Shown piece after piece: positions 6,455 to 10,235 of a stretch of 10,235 bases of DNA. The notes beneath the pieces were generated by a model. It made no database searches, was not told where the DNA came from, and worked only from the letters and a program-made list of their open reading frames with translations. How positions within the stretch are numbered: position 1 is the stretch's first letter; each line of letters opens with the position of its first letter. The position numbers and the translations under genes are program-made. Source of the stretch: Bacteroidota bacterium (lineage in GTDB: Bacteria > Bacteroidota > Bacteroidia > Chitinophagales > Chitinophagaceae); contig JAEWIW010000391.1 of NCBI GenBank assembly GCA_023386855.1, positions 1-10,235 of the forward strand, in the 5' to 3' direction.

Positions 6455-7687
6455 TTAGTTTAGGGTTATTCTTTTTACGATCAGTGATGAGTTGGTTCCA
6501 CCAAATCCAAAGGAATTGGACAAAAATACATTTATATTCTGTTGTAAGGTAGTGGTGGCAATATTCAGTTTGGCTGAATCCTCATCGGGGTTTTCAAAAT
6601 TTATATTGGGTGCAATGAAGTTATTCTGCATCATGAGCATGGAGTAAACGATCTCGCTTGCTCCTGCCATCCAGCATTCATGGCCGGTCATGGATTTGGT
6701 TGAACTAACCGGTGGCTTATGCTCACCGAATACATGATCTATTGCCTTAGCTTCGCTGGCATCTCCAACAGGTGTTGAAGTAGCGTGGGCATTGATATAA
6801 TCGATTTCGGATGCCTGCAGGCCTGCATCTTTCAATGCCATTTGCAGCGACCTAACCGGGCCGTCAACAGTGGGGTTGGAGATATGACCTCCATTGGAAG
6901 AAAATCCATAACCGGTGATCTCCGCGAGTATGGGTGCACCTCTTTTAATGGCCGATTCCAGGCTTTCCAGTATTACGGTAGCCGCGCCACCACTGGGGAT
7001 CAGTCCATCCCTGTCGCGGTCAAAAGGCCTTGAAGCTTTCCCGGGGTCCGATTCCCTTACCGAGAAAGTGGAAAGCGCATCGAAGCTTCCCATGGAAAAC
7101 TGGTTGATCTCCTGTGCGCCGCCACAGATAATAGCTTCCTGCAGCCCGCTTTTGATCAGGTGATAACCCAATCCAATAGAGTGAGAACCGCTGGCGCAGG
7201 CCGCACTTACCGTGAAGTTGATACCTCTGAGTTTAAAGATGGTGGCCAGGTTCATGGTCACCGTGGAATTCATGGTCTGGAATACATAACCTGAACCTAC
7301 CAGCATGGTATCTTTCTTTTCCCTGATGATATCGGTGCATTCAATAACTGGCTTTGCCGAACTATCGTTGCCATAAAGAATACCCACTTCATGCAGGTTG
7401 ATATAATCCTGGTCCATCCTTGCATTGTCCAATGCTTCCTTTGTTGCCAGGTACGCATACTCACCCTGTTCAGGCAGCATGATCCTTGCCCTCCTGTCTA
7501 AAGATCCTTTCAGGTCGGGCTTTTCCACGAAGCCGGTTAATGCCGAACGGTAACCAAATTCTTTTCTTACAGGATCGATCCTGATGCCCGACCTTCCCTT
7601 GAAAAGAGATTCGGTCACAGCCTCCAGGTTCCTGCCTATGCAGGAATAAATACCCATTCCCGTAATTACAACTCTATTCATAATCAT
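6455..7687 (-). CDS. Beta-ketoacyl-ACP synthase, FabF/FabB-like (full-length)
   Basis: This 410-residue condensing enzyme has a complete catalytic set: Cys164 in SAACASGSHSIG, His301 in NAHATSTPVGDASEAKA, and Lys331 and His336 in STKSMTGHECWMAGASE. The C-terminal SNSFGFGGTNSSL loop is also present. The SAAC nucleophile context and GHECWMAGASE are closer to FabB (KAS I) than to FabF. In aryl polyene clusters a comparable enzyme (ApeR) is a second elongating ketosynthase beside the ApeO:ApeC pair. Two in-frame starts compete: ATG at 7687 (MIMNRVVITGMG) and ATG at 7681 (MNRVVITGMG). The shorter one matches the usual family N-terminus. It lies 15 bases downstream of the ketoreductase stop and 15 bases upstream of the carrier protein, so the ketoreductase, ketosynthase and ACP form a compact elongation block. 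Confidence 0.95.
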   Translation of the reverse strand: MIMNRVVITGMGIYSCIGRNLEAVTESLFKGRSGIRIDPVRKEFGYRSALTGFVEKPDLKGSLDRRARIMLPEQGEYAYLATKEALDNARMDQDYINLHEVGILYGNDSSAKPVIECTDIIREKKDTMLVGSGYVFQTMNSTVTMNLATIFKLRGINFTVSAACASGSHSIGLGYHLIKSGLQEAIICGGAQEINQFSMGSFDALSTFSVRESDPGKASRPFDRDRDGLIPSGGAATVILESLESAIKRGAPILAEITGYGFSSNGGHISNPTVDGPVRSLQMALKDAGLQASEIDYINAHATSTPVGDASEAKAIDHVFGEHKPPVSSTKSMTGHECWMAGASEIVYSMLMMQNNFIAPNINFENPDEDSAKLNIATTTLQQNINVFLSNSFGFGGTNSSLIVKRITLN

Positions 7688-7702
7688 TCATTACTAAATA
7701 CC

Positions 7703-8431
7703 TCAGGAATATAAACCGCCATTGATCGATAATACTTCGGCGGTAATATAACCACTTTCTTCGCTTGCCAGGAATGCTACAGCATGCGCCACTTCTTCCG
7801 GCGTACCAAACCGCCTTACCGGTATCATGTTTACCGTTTCTTTCTGTTCCATTCCTTCCGTCATATCGGTCCGGATAAATCCTGGCGCCACCGCGTTCAC
7901 GGTTACCCCTCTTCTTCCCACTTCCTGTGCAAGTGCTTTTGTTGCACCAATCACCGCAGCCTTTGCAGCCGAGTAATTGGTTTGTCCCGGCAATCCCTTT
8001 AACCCGGATAACGAAACAATATTGATTATGCGGCCATATTTTTTTACCAACATTCCATTCAGGAGCAGGCGGGTGACATAAAAGAACCCGTCCAGACTGG
8101 TCCTGATCACCGAATCCCATTGCTCATCCTTCATCCACATCATCAATGCGTCATCCTTGATGCCGGCATTGTTCACCAATACTTCGATGGTTTTGTCAGC
8201 ATTTGCTTCGAGCCATGCGCCCAGCACCGATTGAACTTCATCTTTATTGGAAACATCGAAACGTAATAATTCCCCGCTACCTCCATTTTCGGTGATCGTT
8301 TTTAGTGTTTCCGCTGATGCTGCTTCATTTCCTTTATAATTGATCACGACATGGTATCCCTGCCCGGCCATTTTAATACAAACTGCCCTGCCTATTCCTC
8401 TTGACCCTCCTGTTACAAATGCACATTTCAT
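7703..8431 (-). CDS. 3-oxoacyl-ACP reductase, FabG/ApeQ-like SDR
   Basis: This 242-residue short-chain dehydrogenase/reductase would reduce the 3-ketoacyl-ACP formed in each elongation round, using NAD(P)H. The cofactor-binding glycine motif is TGGSRGIG (7-14), and NNAG (87-90) follows. The catalytic Ser140 lies in NIVSLSG, Tyr153 and Lys157 in YSAAK, and the PGFIRTDM segment (183-190) is where the family places its substrate-loop start. The SDR tetrad asparagine, normally in a vNLxGxF segment, appears as Ser112 in RTSLDGFF, an unusual change in a FabG. The C-terminal ITAEVLSINGGLYS is typical of the family. It is very likely the operon's dedicated ketoreductase rather than housekeeping FabG, because it is wedged between the ammonia-lyase gene (23 bases away) and a ketosynthase. 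A 148-residue open frame overlapping it in another frame (7674-8120) is a shadow. Confidence 0.94.
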   Translation of the reverse strand: MKCAFVTGGSRGIGRAVCIKMAGQGYHVVINYKGNEAASAETLKTITENGGSGELLRFDVSNKDEVQSVLGAWLEANADKTIEVLVNNAGIKDDALMMWMKDEQWDSVIRTSLDGFFYVTRLLLNGMLVKKYGRIINIVSLSGLKGLPGQTNYSAAKAAVIGATKALAQEVGRRGVTVNAVAPGFIRTDMTEGMEQKETVNMIPVRRFGTPEEVAHAVAFLASEESGYITAEVLSINGGLYS

Positions 8432-8454
8432 TAGATCCTGTTTATGGTGCTATA

Positions 8455-10032
8455 TTATAAAACCTGGTTTTCTATTTTTAAAGCCGGTTTAATGATCAAC
8501 TGAACATCATTGGCTTCCAGGAAGTCTTTCAATTTTTTCTGTTCCCCGTACATGGGTTTATCTTCATGAATTACAGGAACCAGTTTACGCATTTCACTGT
8601 ACAAATTTGCAGAGGCCGAAGATAATCTTTCATGGCAACCCAGGCAATCAATGGCCTGCAGTATAGCCATGGCCTGTATGGTCAACACTTCAAAACAGTT
8701 TTCAATTACCTTATTCGTCATAACTGCGCCATTACAACCCATGCTTACGATATCCTGGTTATCATTATTGTTGGGGATGCTGTGAACATACATGGGAAAG
8801 CTCAGTGTCTGGTTCTCTGCCACGGTAGAAGTGGCGGTAAATTGCATACCCTGTAATCCAAAATTCAATCCCAGCACACCCATATTGATGAAAGGCGGTA
8901 ATTTTTTATTGAGCTTATCATTCAAAAGGTAATTTAGCTGGCGCTCGGCAAGCATGGAAACCCTTGTCATGGCTATCTTGATCTTGTCCATTTCAAGGGA
9001 AACATAATCTCCATGGAAATTACCTCCATGATACACGTTGCCTTTGCGATGATCAATCACAGGGTTATCGTTCACGGAATTCAGTTCTTCCAGCAAAATC
9101 TTTTCTGCATGGGTAAGGGTATCATATACCGGGCCCAGTACCTGTGTAACGCAACGAAGGGAATAGTATTCCTGCACTTTATCCTCAAACACGTTCCTGT
9201 CGAGGTTTTGCGGGTTATAAAGGTGTTCAGCCCTGCTGCGGATCATCTTACTGTCGGCCAGTATCTCGCGCATTTGTGATGCCACCTGGATCTGGCCATT
9301 ATGATGTTTAACGATGTTCAGTTCATAAGAGAAATGATCGTCGAATGCTTCCACCACTTCATTGATCATGGAGGAAAACAGGATAGACCATTGCAATAAT
9401 TTTTTGGCAAGAACAAGGTTGATCATGCCGATGCCTGTCATGGCCGAAGTGCCATTAAGAATGGCCAGGCCTTCGCGATGGCGGATGGCAAGCGGCTTTA
9501 GGTTGAACCTTTCAAATATTTCGGCGGTAGGATGGATATTGTTTTTAAACTGCACACTGCCTTCACCAATCAGTACCAGTGCCAGGTGTGCCAGTTGAAC
9601 AAGATCTCCGCTGGCGCCAACTCCACCATGTTTATAGATGCAGGGAGTAATGTCGAGGTTGATAAGGTCCTTAAGCAATACAGCAACATCGGTATGAACA
9701 CCGGAATAGGCCTGCACGAGACTGTTCAAACGGGCAAGCATAAGCGCTTTTACCGAAAGGGGCGACATAAGTTCACCGGAACCGGAACAATGACTCCTGA
9801 TGAGGTTGTATTGAAGCTGGAGCAGGTTTTCATCACTGATCTTGTATTGAGCCATAGGCCCGAAACCAGTGTTGATGCCATAGATCAGTTTATTGGAAGA
9901 AAAGTTTTCCAGGAAACGGAAATTGGTTTCCATTTCCGACAATGCAGATTCGTTCAGTGCAATTGGTTTTTCTTTATACAGGATAGCTGAGAAATCCTTC
10001 ACAGTAAGCATCCGATCTCCAACAAGTACCAT
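8455..10032 (-). CDS. Aromatic amino acid ammonia-lyase, probable tyrosine ammonia-lyase
   Basis: This HAL/PAL/TAL family enzyme deaminates an aromatic amino acid, here most likely tyrosine to 4-coumarate, the starter of the aryl polyene. At 525 residues it is normal for the bacterial family. The Ala140-Ser141-Gly142 triad in GGVGASGDL forms the MIO prosthetic group by self-cyclisation. The catalytic Tyr51 (YGINTGFGPM) and Asn193 (LNGTSAMTG) are present. The substrate-selectivity pair is Ser80-His81 in NLIRSHCSGSG, a context I recall from the characterised F. johnsoniae tyrosine ammonia-lyase, as is the VHSIPNNNDNQD segment further on. The same pair is also seen in histidine lyases, so specificity rests on overall resemblance and on the pigment context. 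Two starts are possible: ATG at 10032 (MVLVGDRMLTV) or ATG at 10011 (MLTVKDF), the latter with a GGAG five bases upstream at 10017-10020. No promoter is convincing in the 64-base gap upstream. Confidence 0.93.
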   Translation of the reverse strand: MVLVGDRMLTVKDFSAILYKEKPIALNESALSEMETNFRFLENFSSNKLIYGINTGFGPMAQYKISDENLLQLQYNLIRSHCSGSGELMSPLSVKALMLARLNSLVQAYSGVHTDVAVLLKDLINLDITPCIYKHGGVGASGDLVQLAHLALVLIGEGSVQFKNNIHPTAEIFERFNLKPLAIRHREGLAILNGTSAMTGIGMINLVLAKKLLQWSILFSSMINEVVEAFDDHFSYELNIVKHHNGQIQVASQMREILADSKMIRSRAEHLYNPQNLDRNVFEDKVQEYYSLRCVTQVLGPVYDTLTHAEKILLEELNSVNDNPVIDHRKGNVYHGGNFHGDYVSLEMDKIKIAMTRVSMLAERQLNYLLNDKLNKKLPPFINMGVLGLNFGLQGMQFTATSTVAENQTLSFPMYVHSIPNNNDNQDIVSMGCNGAVMTNKVIENCFEVLTIQAMAILQAIDCLGCHERLSSASANLYSEMRKLVPVIHEDKPMYGEQKKLKDFLEANDVQLIIKPALKIENQVL

Positions 10033-10096
10033 ATGACGAATATATTTGTTTTTAAATTTTATAAAAGTCCAATCGTTTCATACTAGGGAAAAACCC
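10033..10096 (-). other. AT-rich gap before the ammonia-lyase, the longest intergenic stretch
   Basis: This 64-base spacer is the only gap over about 25 bases. It is AT-rich in its downstream half. At its upstream edge there is a small imperfect inverted repeat (10083-10088 against 10094-10100, five-base A/T loop) that overlaps the ligase stop codon. The repeat is short, has a bulge, and is not followed by a run of T in the transcribed direction, so it is not a convincing terminator. A TATATTCG just before the start resembles the Bacteroidota -7 element (TAnnTTTG) with one mismatch, but no good -33 TTTG lies at the right distance. I see no decisive regulatory site; read-through from the ligase gene is the simplest reading. 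Confidence 0.35.
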
Positions 10097-10235
10097 TTAG
10101 TGCTTTGAACGGATTCTCCTATCCACGAATTTTATTGTTTTACGGCCCGCTTCGGGCAATTGCATTTTCCGCATTTCTTCCGCATCGATGAACTTCAAAT
10201 GAGGTACAACCCTGATCCTGGCCTGGAACCATGAA
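10097..10235 (-). CDS. C-terminal tail of a probable adenylate-forming ligase, 5' end outside window
   Basis: An open frame on the minus strand enters from the right edge and ends at TAA 10097-10099. The last 45 residues read SWFQARIRVVPHLKFIDAE and end TIKFVDRRIRSKH. The pattern of a beta strand followed by a basic RK-IKFVDRR ending resembles the C-terminal domain of phenylacetate-CoA ligase-like (PaaK-type, often annotated CoF synthetase) enzymes. These occur next to the ammonia-lyase in flexirubin clusters and would activate the coumarate product. The fragment is short, so the assignment depends strongly on context; it could be another upstream gene of the operon. That it is coding is supported by the uninterrupted frame in the operon's direction and by the in-line spacing to the lyase gene. 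Confidence 0.5.
   Translation of the reverse strand, partial: SWFQARIRVVPHLKFIDAEEMRKMQLPEAGRKTIKFVDRRIRSKH

Noticed and set aside
7674..8120. Minus-strand open frame of 148 residues overlapping the ketoreductase
   Set aside because: Its translation is rich in Gly, Arg, Cys and Trp with no domain, and it lies out of frame inside a clear FabG-type gene.
10036..10043. TATATTCG as a Bacteroidota -7 promoter element
   Set aside because: It has one mismatch, no well-spaced -33 TTTG, and would put the transcription start at or after the first start codon.
10083..10100. Inverted repeat as an intrinsic terminator between ligase and lyase
   Set aside because: The stem is about six pairs with a bulge, and no T-run follows in the direction of transcription.

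Overview
All genes in this window read on the minus strand and form one tightly packed run: 12 complete and 2 edge-truncated coding regions. The longest non-coding gap is about 64 bases (10033-10096). The content is that of an aryl polyene / flexirubin pigment biosynthesis cluster: a type II (discrete-enzyme) polyketide/fatty-acid-like system that starts from a tyrosine-derived aryl acid. The best organism guess is a member of the Bacteroidota (flavobacteria/Chitinophaga-like). The ammonia lyase resembles the Flavobacterium johnsoniae tyrosine ammonia-lyase as I remember it, start sites lack strong Shine-Dalgarno sequences, base composition is moderate by eye, and flexirubin pigments are typical of this phylum. 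Genus-level placement is not supported by what I can see.

Transcription order runs from the right edge leftwards. First comes the C-terminal tail of a probable adenylate-forming aryl acid ligase (10097-10235, partial), then an aromatic amino acid (tyrosine) ammonia-lyase (8455-10032), a FabG-type ketoreductase (7703-8431) and a full-length FabF/FabB-type ketosynthase (6455-7687). These are followed by an acyl carrier protein (6182-6439), an LpxL/HtrB-type acyltransferase (5301-6182), a degenerate FabZ/ApeP-like dehydratase (4881-5297) and an unrecognised secreted protein (4221-4862). The left part holds a 4HBT hot-dog thioesterase (3789-4214), a second ketosynthase (2700-3782), a SAM-dependent methyltransferase (1606-2682), a half-length ketosynthase-like protein with no catalytic Cys (956-1609), a second acyl carrier protein (733-996) and a third ketosynthase cut by the left edge (1-730).

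The genes probably work together as follows (inference from known aryl polyene and flexirubin pathways). The lyase makes 4-coumarate from tyrosine, and the ligase activates it and loads it onto an ACP. The ketosynthases, ketoreductase and dehydratase extend it by repeated two-carbon units into a fully conjugated polyene. The methyltransferase decorates the aryl ring. The thioesterase and acyltransferase release the chain or transfer it to a lipid-like acceptor, and the secreted protein may act in the envelope where the pigment ends up. Enzymes for the dialkylresorcinol half of a true flexirubin (DarA/DarB), a second dehydratase and an MMPL-type exporter are not in the window. The cluster clearly continues on both sides.

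The points most worth a second look are residue-level departures from textbook enzymes: the Cys-less half ketosynthase, the dehydratase without the FabZ GHFPG histidine, the methyltransferase without the O-methyltransferase catalytic histidine, the Asn-to-Ser change in the ketoreductase, and the unrecognised exported protein inside the operon.
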